Part shown: positions 4,887-11,377 of the stretch, piece after piece | Numbering within the stretch: position 1 is the stretch's first letter | Layout of the letters: every line of letters starts with the position of its first letter | NCBI GenBank assembly: GCA_021827255.1 | Contig: JAKAWO010000072.1 | Span: 1 to 11,377 of the forward strand | Reading direction: 5' to 3' | Origin: Acidobacteriota bacterium | Lineage (GTDB): Bacteria > Acidobacteriota > Terriglobia > UBA7540 | DNA: 11,377 bases | Program-made: the position numbers and the translations under genes | The notes under the pieces: model-generated | Told to the model about the DNA's origin: nothing | The model's input: the letters and a program-made list of their open reading frames with translations, nothing else | Databases searched by the model: none

Positions 4887-7800
4887 ATGTTTCTCAAACG
4901 GCAGAGTAACGGCAGGAGTTTGCTGGGGCTGATGGCAGTAGCGACGATGACGCTGCTGTTATCATCGTTGGTCTGGGCCCAGTCCACCACCACGGGGGCG
5001 GTCTCAGGCCGTGTGACAGACCCTAGCGGCGCGGTCATTCCCGGCGCGAAAGTGACGCTGACCGACAATGCCACTGGCGCGACACGAACAACGGTATCGG
5101 ACAGCAGCGGGATTTACGATTTTGCCTACGTCAAGCCGGGAAGCTATACCGTCAAGGCCAGGGCGAAGGGTTTCCAGTTGGCGTCGCTGGCAACCGCGGT
5201 CAGTGTTGGAGCGGTGGGGACTGTCAACTTTGCCCTTCAACTGGCGGCTGAAACCGAGCGCCTGAGCGTCACGGCCGAAGCGCCGGTGGTGCAAACCGGC
5301 AACGCCAACGTCTCCCAGACCGTCACACCCCTCCAGGTTACCGAGGTGCCGAATCCTGGCAACGACCTTACCGCCCTCGTCCAGGCGGAGCCCGGGACCG
5401 TAATGAACACACAGGCAGGCTACGGGAACTTTTCAATGTACGGCCTGCCGGCCACATCCAATCTCTTCACTGTGGACGGCATGAACGACAACGACCCATT
5501 TCTGAACCTCAATAACTCCGGCGCGACCAACCTGATGCTCGGCGCCAACGACATCAGCGAGGCGACCGTCGTGACGAACGGTTACGGCGGCGAATACGGC
5601 GGCCTGGCGGGCGCCTATGTCAACTACGTTTCCAAGTCCGGAACCAATCAGTGGCATGGCGACGCCATGTGGCAGTGGAATGGTCGCGCCATGAACGCCA
5701 ACAGCTTCTTCAACAACGCCACAGCGACCCCCCGTGCCTTCGACAACGTCAACTCCTGGGCAACCGCGCTGGGTGGCCCGATCAAGAAGAACAAAATCTT
5801 CTTTTTCGTGGATTTTGAGGGCACGCATATTTTGCTGCCTACCAGCGCCAAAACGCTGGTTCCCACGGCCGCCTTCGAGTCCGCAACGCTCACTAATCTC
5901 GCTAACGCCGGCCTGACAAATTCCATCCCTTATTATAAGAACATGTTCAGCCTTTACAACAGCGCTCCGGGCTCGGGCGCGGCGAAGAACACCGAGCCGA
6001 ACGGTGGTTGCGACAACATTACAACCGGCGAGCTAACGGCCGTAGGGATGCCGGCTGGCGCCCCCTGCGTGGACTCGTTCCGCTCCACGGCGACCAACCT
6101 CACCAAGGAATGGCAACTCACCGAGCGAGTGGACTTCAATATCAGTGATAGCGACCGCTTGTTTGTGCGGGAGCTGAACGATCGGGGCTTCCAGGCGACT
6201 TATACCGACCCCATCAGCCCCATCTTTAACGGTGGAAGCAACCAGCCCGAAACCCAGGCTCAGCTTGGCGAGACTCACCTCATGGGGAGCAACAAGGTCA
6301 ACTCTTTCCGCGCCTCCCTCAATTGGTATTCGGCAATCTTTACCGCTCCGAACCTGGCGAAGGCGCTTGCCACTTTCCCCACCACGATGATTGTAAACGA
6401 TGGCAGCCTGGCGTACATGGGCGGCATCGACCTTGACTGGCCGGAGGGACGCAAGGTCACTCAGTATCAGTTTGTGGATGATTTTTCCTGGACAAAAGGC
6501 AACCACACCCTTAGGTTCGGTGGCGACTTCATCCATTACAACACCAGCGACTTTGATTACGGTATCTACACCTCGGGCCTCGAACTGCCCTTCACGCTCG
6601 ACGACTTTTTCTGGGGTGGGGTCGGCCAAGGTCCCAATGGGGCGGGCGACCTTTTCGAGCAAAGCTTCCCCAGCTCCCTGGTGGAGCCGATCGCCAACTA
6701 TGGTCTTGGATTTTACGGGGAAGACGATTGGCAAGTCCGCCCGGGATTAAAGCTAACCTTCTCGCTGCGCGGCGACAAGGCTTCGAACCCTGAGTGCATC
6801 CACAATTGCTTTGCCCGATTGGTTTCGCCGTTCCCTTCGCTGAACCACAGCGCCTCGATACCTTACAACCAGTCCATCCTCACCAATCAGCGGCAGGCGC
6901 TCACCGGCCTCACCAACATCGGCTGGGAGCCGCGGTTTGGCTTCGCGTGGCAGCCTTTCGGAACTTCCCACAACACCGTGCTACGCGGTGGATTTGGCAT
7001 TTTTTACGACGCTTTTCCGGCCTTCGCGGCAGAATCCATCTCTGAGAACCCTCCCCTTGACAACACGTTCCTTGCGTTTTTCGACAACCTCTCGCCGGCC
7101 GAATCCTCGAATCTGTTTCTGGACACCTCAACCGCCAATTCCACTTTCTTGAGCCAATACGCCAGCGGCGGGACGCTCGCTAGCATTGAGGCCGCTGACC
7201 CCTTATTTGCCCCGCCCACCTTTTTCGGCACCGAGCAGAAAACGCACGCGCCTCGTTATCAGAAGTGGAACCTCGAAATCGAGCAAGGAATCGGCAAGAG
7301 GACTCGCTTCAGCCTCGACTACGTTGGTGACCACGGCGTCCATGAAGCCCTGATCAATAACGGCATCAACGCTTACGCGCCAGGTTTCGTCGGGCTTCCC
7401 AGCGCGCCTCCCGACTCTCGTTTTGGCACCGTGAGCTACGCCCAATCGAACGGCGACTCTAGCTATAATGGCTTGACCGTCTCTCTCCAGAGCCAGTTTA
7501 GCCAGGGTTATTTCCAGGTCGCTTACACATGGAGCCATGCCCTCGACGACGTTTCGAACGGCGGCTTCCTGCCTTTCAGCTTCGATACCAACACGAGCGC
7601 GTTGAATCCGCAGGACCCTTACAACATTCGAGGCAACTGGGGCCCGGCAGACTACGACGCGCGCCATTACTTTACCACCAGCTACGTTTGGCAAGTCCCG
7701 TTTAAGAGGGCGCTCTTCGGCCATGGCCCCGATGCCCTCGTCAATGGCTGGCAGCTTTCCGGCACCCTGTTCACGCGCAGCGGCCTTCCTTACACGCCGT

Positions 7801-8249
7801 ATGACTCCAATGCGACCAGCGCCCTCTCTTCCACCAATTACGGCGCCCAAATCCGCGCCACGTTCCTTGGGGGGGCGGTCACGTCGTGCAGCAGCCCGGT
7901 GACGCCGTGCTTGACCACGTCGCAATTTGCTCCCTCGACATCTTCTCCGACGGGCTTCGGAATCACGCAGCGCAATTTCTTCCGCGGTCCCAACTACTTC
8001 GACACCGATATGCAGGTCACTAAATACACGACCATCCCCCATTGGGAAACGGCCAGGCTGGGACTGGGATTGCAGTTCTTCAACCTGTTCAACCATCCGA
8101 ATTTCGATCAGCCGGTGGCGGACATCGCCAATCCCCAATTCGGCACGATCATCAACACGCTCAGCCCGCCAACCAGCGTGATGGCCGCGTTTCTGGGGGG
8201 CGACGCTTCGCCGAGAATGATTCAACTCAAGGTCAACCTCACGTTTTGA
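4887..8249 (+). CDS. Oar-like TonB-dependent outer-membrane receptor
   Basis: A 1120-residue outer-membrane protein, presumably importing or binding a carbohydrate or peptide ligand; the substrate cannot be read from the sequence. The ATG at 4887 follows AAGGAG (4872-4877). A signal peptide (1-31, ending SSLVWA before QSTTT) leads to a carboxypeptidase-regulatory-like beta-sandwich at about 37-118 (AVSGRVTDPSGAVIPGAKVTL, then SGIYDFAYVKPGSYTVKA). A plug-like region follows (about 125-250), with LFTVDGMNDND and NGYGGEYGG, then YVNYVSKSGTNQWHGD, the usual entry to the barrel. The remainder is a large beta-barrel with typical segments such as ALGGPIKKNKIFFFVDFEG and LRFGGDF. It ends in IQLKVNLTF with a terminal Phe, the outer-membrane assembly signal. 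I see no TonB box. Six cysteines occur as three close pairs (375/394, 637/641, 1001/1008), probably loop disulfides. Confidence 0.95.
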   Translation: MFLKRQSNGRSLLGLMAVATMTLLLSSLVWAQSTTTGAVSGRVTDPSGAVIPGAKVTLTDNATGATRTTVSDSSGIYDFAYVKPGSYTVKARAKGFQLASLATAVSVGAVGTVNFALQLAAETERLSVTAEAPVVQTGNANVSQTVTPLQVTEVPNPGNDLTALVQAEPGTVMNTQAGYGNFSMYGLPATSNLFTVDGMNDNDPFLNLNNSGATNLMLGANDISEATVVTNGYGGEYGGLAGAYVNYVSKSGTNQWHGDAMWQWNGRAMNANSFFNNATATPRAFDNVNSWATALGGPIKKNKIFFFVDFEGTHILLPTSAKTLVPTAAFESATLTNLANAGLTNSIPYYKNMFSLYNSAPGSGAAKNTEPNGGCDNITTGELTAVGMPAGAPCVDSFRSTATNLTKEWQLTERVDFNISDSDRLFVRELNDRGFQATYTDPISPIFNGGSNQPETQAQLGETHLMGSNKVNSFRASLNWYSAIFTAPNLAKALATFPTTMIVNDGSLAYMGGIDLDWPEGRKVTQYQFVDDFSWTKGNHTLRFGGDFIHYNTSDFDYGIYTSGLELPFTLDDFFWGGVGQGPNGAGDLFEQSFPSSLVEPIANYGLGFYGEDDWQVRPGLKLTFSLRGDKASNPECIHNCFARLVSPFPSLNHSASIPYNQSILTNQRQALTGLTNIGWEPRFGFAWQPFGTSHNTVLRGGFGIFYDAFPAFAAESISENPPLDNTFLAFFDNLSPAESSNLFLDTSTANSTFLSQYASGGTLASIEAADPLFAPPTFFGTEQKTHAPRYQKWNLEIEQGIGKRTRFSLDYVGDHGVHEALINNGINAYAPGFVGLPSAPPDSRFGTVSYAQSNGDSSYNGLTVSLQSQFSQGYFQVAYTWSHALDDVSNGGFLPFSFDTNTSALNPQDPYNIRGNWGPADYDARHYFTTSYVWQVPFKRALFGHGPDALVNGWQLSGTLFTRSGLPYTPYDSNATSALSSTNYGAQIRATFLGGAVTSCSSPVTPCLTTSQFAPSTSSPTGFGITQRNFFRGPNYFDTDMQVTKYTTIPHWETARLGLGLQFFNLFNHPNFDQPVADIANPQFGTIINTLSPPTSVMAAFLGGDASPRMIQLKVNLTF

Positions 8250-8273
8250 GTGAGTTGGAAGACATTTAGTTTG

Positions 8274-8298
8274 ACAAAACAACTCGGCCACTTCCGAG
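8274..8298 (-). terminator. Possible minus-strand terminator opposite the receptor 3' end
   Basis: Read on the minus strand, CTCGG and CCGAG form a 5-bp stem with a 6-nt loop, followed by TTGTTTTGTC. It would stop transcripts from the minus-strand gene at 8630-9016 before they run antisense into the receptor gene. The stem is short, so confidence is low. Confidence 0.3.
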
Positions 8299-8466
8299 AG
8301 AGGGTGTGATCAGGCAGCCCCTGTTTGACCGCCCTCCGATCCTCGGCGGAAGTTCTCCCCAACAGCCCTTAATTCTGAAGGGCGCGGTTACCTAAGCAAG
8401 GTTGCGTCCGCCAGCCCGCTTTGCCGGTGACCCGGCTTCTGGGAACTCGTAGAACATGAAGATGAA

Positions 8467-8495
8467 GCGGTTTTCCCGCCTCCCTTTTTGCTTTT
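8467..8495 (+). terminator. Weak candidate plus-strand terminator
   Basis: GCGG (8467-8470) pairs with CCGC (8476-8479) around TTTTC. After five further bases comes TTTTTGCTTTT (8485-8495). The stem has only 4 bp and lies 220 nt beyond the receptor stop codon. Confidence 0.2.
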
Positions 8496-8629
8496 GCCTG
8501 CTCGGCATGAGAAGGCAGCAATGGGTGGAGCAACAGCGAGGCGGGCGCTTCCGGCGTCGCGGCAAACTGCGCCCCTCTGAAGCCTGCCGCTCCCCTGGAA
8601 GGGTCTGAGAGTTGGCCCTGCCTGACGGG

Positions 8630-9016
8630 CTACTGGGCGGCAGCGCGCACGCCGGTAAAGTCCAGGCTGAAACGCTCATTGCCGGCGGTTCCTTTCATCG
8701 AGTCGCCGGTCACTGTGGCCTTATAATTCATGGTAAAAGTCCCCCGCGGCGTGTTGCGCGTGACGGTGAAGGCGAGCGCATCGCCCTTGACGGTCCCTTT
8801 GATGGGCGTGTCTCCCATACGGCTCGAGAGCGTGCCTTCGACCGAACTGCCATGCTGTTCGAGCTTGAGGGTCTGATGGAAGGTTCCGCGTTGACCATTC
8901 ATAGTGAGGGCCCAAGTGCCCGCAACGTTCGCGCCCTTGGCCAAGGCCGGCTGGACAGCGAAGAGTGCCAAACCCAGCATCAGCGCCAAGCCCGAAAGGT
9001 GGTTGACCCGCTTCAT
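8630..9016 (-). CDS. Small secreted beta-rich (lipocalin-like) protein
   Basis: A 128-residue exported protein. The minus-strand ATG at 9016-9014 is preceded by a perfect AAGGAGGT (9028-9021) 4 nt away, which fixes the start; a longer frame begins at 9109 but has no such signal. Residues 1-27 are a clear signal peptide (MKRVNHLSG, a hydrophobic core, then VQPALA before KGAN). The mature part is about 100 residues of alternating beta-strands: VAGTWALTMNGQRGTF, HQTLKLEQHGSSVEGTL, TPIKGTVKGDALAFTV, TFTMNYKATVTGDSMKGT, and a final FSLDFTGVR. The 'GTW...L.L.Q.G..V.GT' start and the alternating 'G-x-V-x-G-D' strands resemble small calycin/lipocalin-like proteins common in Acidobacteriota. The ligand is unknown. 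It contains no cysteine. It is transcribed towards the receptor gene. Confidence 0.82.
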   Translation of the reverse strand: MKRVNHLSGLALMLGLALFAVQPALAKGANVAGTWALTMNGQRGTFHQTLKLEQHGSSVEGTLSSRMGDTPIKGTVKGDALAFTVTRNTPRGTFTMNYKATVTGDSMKGTAGNERFSLDFTGVRAAAQ

Positions 9017-9066
9017 GGTGACCTCCTTAACAAGAGTTTTACCGCGGCCGGTTGGAGCTGCGGCGG

Positions 9067-9072
9067 ATATTA
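9067..9072 (-). promoter_or_regulatory. Candidate -10 box for the small secreted protein
   Basis: On the minus strand TAATAT lies about 50 nt upstream of the ATG. It is a near-consensus -10, but no clear -35 is present at 16-19 nt. Confidence 0.25.
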
Positions 9073-9200
9073 GACCAGACGAAACGGCCCGCTCGGCGGT
9101 TACGACCATGAGGACAAGAACTACGATGGATGACGCGCCCCGCTGGGGTTAGAGTAGATGGCGCAAAGGCGGATCACGGCGCGGTCGCGGAGGGTGAGAG

Positions 9201-9524
9201 GTGCAACGGCGGCTTGAAGGCTGGCGCGTTTTGCTGGCACTGGCGGGAGTGGCGGCGTGCGCGCCGGTGAGCCCTGCGATGGCTTCGGCGCTCTTTAGCC
9301 GCGGATACACAATGATTCCCGAGCCGCAGCATATTGATTTTGCCATTCGGCAAATGGTATGGGCAGGTGGAGGAAGTGCGAAACCAATACGCGCGGACGC
9401 ACGGCCTGCCGACGAGAACTCAAAGGCTCAACTGGAAAAACACGGGGCTCCAGCCGTGATGGGCGGACCACTTAAAGTTCGTCCGACGCGCGGAAGGGGT
9501 GCGAAAGCGCCTCGCCGGATGTAA
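9201..9524 (+). pseudogene. Probable 5' stump of a secreted glycoside hydrolase
   Basis: The frame starts with GTG at 9201, 6 nt after GGAGGG (9189-9194). Residues 1-30 look like a genuine export signal (basic MQRRLEGWR, hydrophobic VLLALAGVAAC, then APVSPAMASA); VAAC also resembles a lipobox. Residues 31-47 (ALFSRGYTMIPEPQHID) resemble the N-terminus of mature secreted glycosidases, where a 'tyr-thr-x-ile-pro-x-pro-gln' start is common (for example GH20-type beta-hexosaminidases). After about residue 48 the sequence becomes low-complexity Ala/Pro/Arg-rich and resembles nothing I know, ending at 107 residues where the full enzyme would have several hundred. I infer that the body of the gene was lost by deletion or replaced. 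A short unrelated secreted protein remains possible. Confidence 0.4.
9441..9485. repeat. Tandem small inverted repeats within the glycosidase remnant
   Basis: CACGG (9441-9445) pairs with CCGTG (9454-9458), and CGGAC (9464-9468) pairs with GTCCG (9481-9485). Two adjacent hairpins in sequence that no longer looks coding could be a REP-like repeat unit. No second copy is present in this window. Confidence 0.25.
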
Positions 9525-9545
9525 AATCACCGCGAGGAGGACGCC

Positions 9546-10769
9546 ATGTTTACCGCGACGGCCAATTTGATTCTGCCCGCGACGACAACCGGGTCGTTCC
9601 CGCGCCCGCGGTGGTTCGACGCCTGCATGTGGGGCCGCCCGCTCGACACCTGCATGCTCGATGTGCGCTTCCGCGAAAAATTCCAGGACGCGATGGCCGT
9701 CGTCATCGGTGACCAGGAACGCGCCGGGCTGGACGTTCTGACGCACGGCGATTTTCACGTGGATGAAGACATGGCGGGGCGCGCCTGGCATCATTACCCG
9801 TTGCAGCGCTGGACGGGCCTTGGAGGGGATCACTTGCAGCCGGAGGAAACGACCGCGCCGTGGCTGCACTATCCGCCGGGCACGCTGCTCAACGAAATTT
9901 ACACCGGATGGCGATGGCCGCACGTCGTGGGCAAAATCGAGCATCGCCCGCTCGATTATCCAAAGATCTGGCGCATGGCGCAGTCCAAGACGCGCAGGCC
10001 CGTCAAGTTCGGCACCTGCTGCTCGCAGGTGATGGCGCTGTTTTTGGACATCCACACGCCCAACTACAAAGACAAGCGCGAAGTGATCTGGGATATGGCG
10101 GTGGCGATGAACAAAGAACTCCTGGCCCTGCGCGACGCCGGCTGCCGGTGCATCCAGACCGAAGAGCCGACGTTCCATTTCATGGCCAACACGTACGGCA
10201 AAGACCACGCCGAAGTGAAATTCATGATTGAGGCCTTCAACCGCGAAGTCGAAGGCCTGGACGACGTGGAGCTCTGGATTCACACCTGCTGGGGGAATCC
10301 CAACATGCAGCGGGTGATGGAAGACACCAGCTACGCCAATTCGATCGAAATTTATCTTGAGCGTTGCCGCGGCGACGTGTGGACGCTTGAAATGAAAGAT
10401 CGCAATCAGAAAGACCTGGAATTATTCGCGCCCTTCAAAAACGCTTTGAAGAAGAAGATTGCCATCGGCGTCGTCAGCCATCGCACGCTCCAGGCCGACC
10501 GGCCCGAGGACGTGGCGGGAGAAATTCGCAAGGCGCTGAAATACATTCCTCCGGAGCAATTGATCGTCTCAAGCGATTGCGGCTTTGGCCGGCAGGGCGC
10601 GAACCGCGAAATCGCCTTCTACAAGGCGAGCGCTATCGCGCAAGGCGCGAACATCGTCCGGCGCGAACTCGGGCTGCCGACAACCTACATTGCTGCCGCG
10701 GACCCCAAACTGCAAATGGACGTGGTTCCTGGGCGCGACGCGGCGCGGGCAACGGTCGGGCGGACTTAA
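9546..10769 (+). CDS. Stand-alone MetE C-terminal-domain-like (UROD/MetE-fold) methyltransferase
   Basis: A 407-residue enzyme related to the catalytic C-terminal half of cobalamin-independent methionine synthase, a zinc-dependent thiol methyl/alkyl transferase. The ATG at 9546 follows GAGGAGG (9534-9540). Family signs are the N-terminal TTGSFPRP (14-21), QTEEP (204-208, corresponding to the 'Q-x-D-E-P' strand), HTC (His246, Cys248), LEMK (Glu282) and SSDCGFGR (Cys345). His-x-Cys, Glu and Cys in this order match the MetE zinc-ligand set, so metal binding is expected. MetE itself is about 750 residues with a duplicated N-terminal half, absent here, so this is not classical MetE. An aromatic-rich segment at about 79-140 (HHYPLQRW, WLHYPPGT, YTGWRWPH) is unusual. 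The acceptor thiol and methyl donor are unknown; homocysteine, coenzyme-M-like and other thiols are all possible. No methionine pathway gene is adjacent. Confidence 0.88.
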   Translation: MFTATANLILPATTTGSFPRPRWFDACMWGRPLDTCMLDVRFREKFQDAMAVVIGDQERAGLDVLTHGDFHVDEDMAGRAWHHYPLQRWTGLGGDHLQPEETTAPWLHYPPGTLLNEIYTGWRWPHVVGKIEHRPLDYPKIWRMAQSKTRRPVKFGTCCSQVMALFLDIHTPNYKDKREVIWDMAVAMNKELLALRDAGCRCIQTEEPTFHFMANTYGKDHAEVKFMIEAFNREVEGLDDVELWIHTCWGNPNMQRVMEDTSYANSIEIYLERCRGDVWTLEMKDRNQKDLELFAPFKNALKKKIAIGVVSHRTLQADRPEDVAGEIRKALKYIPPEQLIVSSDCGFGRQGANREIAFYKASAIAQGANIVRRELGLPTTYIAAADPKLQMDVVPGRDAARATVGRT

Positions 10770-10770
10770 G

Positions 10771-10807
10771 CCGCCTGCGCGGTGGTTGCCAGGGGCTTCG
10801 CAGGCGG
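10771..10807 (+). repeat. 9-bp hairpin directly after the MetE-like gene
   Basis: CCGCCTGCG (10771-10779) and CGCAGGCGG (10799-10807) pair perfectly with a 19-nt loop, starting one base after the stop codon. It probably marks the mRNA 3' end. The following sequence has only a delayed TTTT at 10819-10822, so it is not a textbook intrinsic terminator. Confidence 0.5.
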
Positions 10808-10812
10808 GTTGA

Positions 10813-10939
10813 CATGCGTTTTGCATGAAAGTATGCGCAGCGCATGGGCAGCATGGTTCAAATTCGGAACGTCCCGCCATTTCCATCTTTGATGTCGTTC
10901 AGAACGCTGCAAATGCATTTCGCTCGGGCCACTTGGCCA
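10813..10939. repeat. Cluster of small palindromes between convergent genes
   Basis: Successive inverted repeats: CATGC/GCATG (10813-10827), ATGCGC-A-GCGCAT (10832-10844), GTTC/GAAC (10856-10870), CGTTC-A-GAACG (10896-10906), TGCA-AA-TGCA (10908-10917) and GGCC-ACTT-GGCC (10928-10939). The region separates two convergent genes. No long T-tract follows any of them. Confidence 0.4.
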
Positions 10940-10954
10940 AAATTTCGGCCTTCG

Positions 10955-11230
10955 CTAGGTTAAGGCCGTGAATTTGTGCTGGCAAAACCGGCAGACCTTC
11001 GCCGCTGCCTGTACGAACTCCGCACACTCTGGACACTGCTTCTTGCCCTGCGCTAGCGCCACTTTTTTCACATCCGACTTTGAGCCCAGAACTGCAATTA
11101 ACCCGATGAGAGGACTCAAAATCAACGAGATAAAGAATACGCCTGCCGCGCTCTGCCCTCTCCTCCGCGCCCACACCGCGAGCAACACCGACAATCCCAA
11201 GCATGCCGTGATGTAGACTACAACGTCCAT
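10955..11230 (-). CDS. Small membrane protein with C-terminal zinc ribbon
   Basis: A 91-residue protein starting at the minus-strand ATG 11230-11228, 8 nt after AAGGAG. Two membrane helices are visible, at about 3-20 (VVVYITACLGLSVLLAVW) and about 28-49 (AAGVFFISLILSPLIGLIAVLG), joined by a basic ARRRGQS loop. A Lys-rich linker leads to a C-terminal CPEC (66-69) and CRFC (80-83), a four-cysteine zinc ribbon of the short 'CxxC-x10-CxxC' type found at the ends of many small bacterial membrane proteins. The ribbon probably faces the cytoplasm. Its function is not known, and such domains often mediate protein contacts. It is convergent with the MetE-like gene. Confidence 0.8.
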   Translation of the reverse strand: MDVVVYITACLGLSVLLAVWARRRGQSAAGVFFISLILSPLIGLIAVLGSKSDVKKVALAQGKKQCPECAEFVQAAAKVCRFCQHKFTALT

Positions 11231-11377
11231 GTTACAGGCTCCTTTTCCCCCGCTTATTCATCTCAATCTTCAACGGGCAAGGGCTCATCCATGTCGTCGC
11301 TCTTCACGCTGACCGGCTTCTACGCCTCTGGCCAAACCCGTCCCCCCCACCGTCCGTCGGCTCGGCGGCTCTCTTCT
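11231..11377. other. Right-edge region without an assignable gene
   Basis: These 147 bases contain a run of seven C (11342-11348) and, on the minus strand, short open ends only. A minus-strand fragment ending at 11265-11263 encodes a protein-like acidic end (VKSDDMDEPLPVED), but an in-frame TAG lies five codons before it. It could be the frameshifted end of a gene outside the window or chance. Confidence 0.4.

Larger units (their letters stand above)
8250..8629. other. Convergent intergenic region after the receptor gene
   Basis: No gene is supported in these 380 bases. They hold several short inverted repeats: CTCGG/CCGAG at 8283-8298, CCGCC/GGCGG at 8329-8349, GCCCTT/AAGGGC at 8365-8383, and GCGG/CCGC at 8467-8479 followed by T-runs. 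A 50-codon frame starting at 8456 has a signal-like N-terminus (MKMKRFSRLPFCFCLLG) but no ribosome binding site. Confidence 0.55.

Noticed and set aside
7203..8291. A 362-codon minus-strand frame opposite the receptor 3' half
   Set aside because: The plus strand encodes a coherent beta-barrel ending in the outer-membrane signature; the antisense product has no recognisable feature.
8456..8608. A 50-codon plus-strand ORF with a signal-like start
   Set aside because: It has no Shine-Dalgarno sequence, becomes Arg/Gln-rich after residue 17, and covers a terminator-like T-rich stretch.
9522..9527. TAAAAT as a -10 box for the MetE-like gene
   Set aside because: Transcription would start inside the ribosome binding site and no -35 hexamer is present at the right distance.
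10803..10879. Possible tRNA: GGCGGG and CCCGCC could form an acceptor stem and GGTTCAAATTC resembles a T-loop
   Set aside because: The seventh acceptor pair fails, the T-arm stem does not pair, there is no D-loop GG and no anticodon stem with a 7-base loop. It is probably coincidence.
11263..11307. A 14-codon minus-strand frame with an acidic end
   Set aside because: Too short, without a ribosome binding site, and preceded by an in-frame stop; a gene end can be argued only with sequence beyond the window.

Overview
The window looks like a piece of chromosome from an Acidobacteriota (Terriglobia-like) bacterium, probably a soil or environmental lineage. The best evidence is the 1120-residue outer-membrane receptor at 4887-8249. 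It combines an N-terminal carboxypeptidase-regulatory-like domain with a TonB-receptor fold (the 'Oar-like' type), a family greatly expanded in that phylum. High GC, a bactofilin, a YXWXGXW-repeat secreted protein and small secreted beta-barrel proteins fit the same picture. This placement is inferred from protein style and not from a marker gene. No rRNA, tRNA, CRISPR array, integrase, transposase or plasmid/phage hallmark was found, so this is ordinary chromosome with some accessory material.

Layout, left to right. (1) 1-2591, plus strand: ferrochelatase hemH (131-1153), whose ATG overlaps the stop of an open frame entering from the left edge; then a bactofilin (1342-1851) with its own candidate promoter and a 12-bp leader hairpin; then a small protein with a degenerate methyltransferase fold (1956-2591). 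(2) 2592-3159: a 568-base stretch with no obvious large gene but several inverted repeats, including an 8-bp helix spanning about 80 nt placed just upstream of a good ribosome binding site and a 44-codon ORF. (3) 3160-4446: a secreted YXWXGXW-repeat protein with a long Arg/Pro/Gln-rich tail, closed by the clearest Rho-independent terminator in the window. (4) 4447-8249: a roughly 440-base upstream region with a promoter candidate, then the Oar-like receptor. (5) 8250-9016: a convergent intergenic region and a minus-strand small secreted protein. (6) 9017-9545: a region carrying what looks like the 5' stump of a secreted glycoside hydrolase. (7) 9546-10769: a stand-alone MetE-C-terminal-domain-like enzyme keeping all zinc-ligand positions. 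(8) 10770-11377: an intergenic stretch dense in small palindromes, a minus-strand membrane/zinc-ribbon protein, and a short unassigned right edge.

Functionally the genes do not form one pathway. hemH is haem biosynthesis; the bactofilin and its neighbour are plausibly linked to the cell envelope or cytoskeleton; three products are exported (YXWXGXW protein, receptor, small barrel protein). The parts least explained by known families are the structured region with the small ORF at 2753-2998, the bactofilin/degenerate-methyltransferase pair, the stand-alone MetE-like enzyme, and the palindrome cluster at 10771-10939. I see no clear new defence or mobile system.
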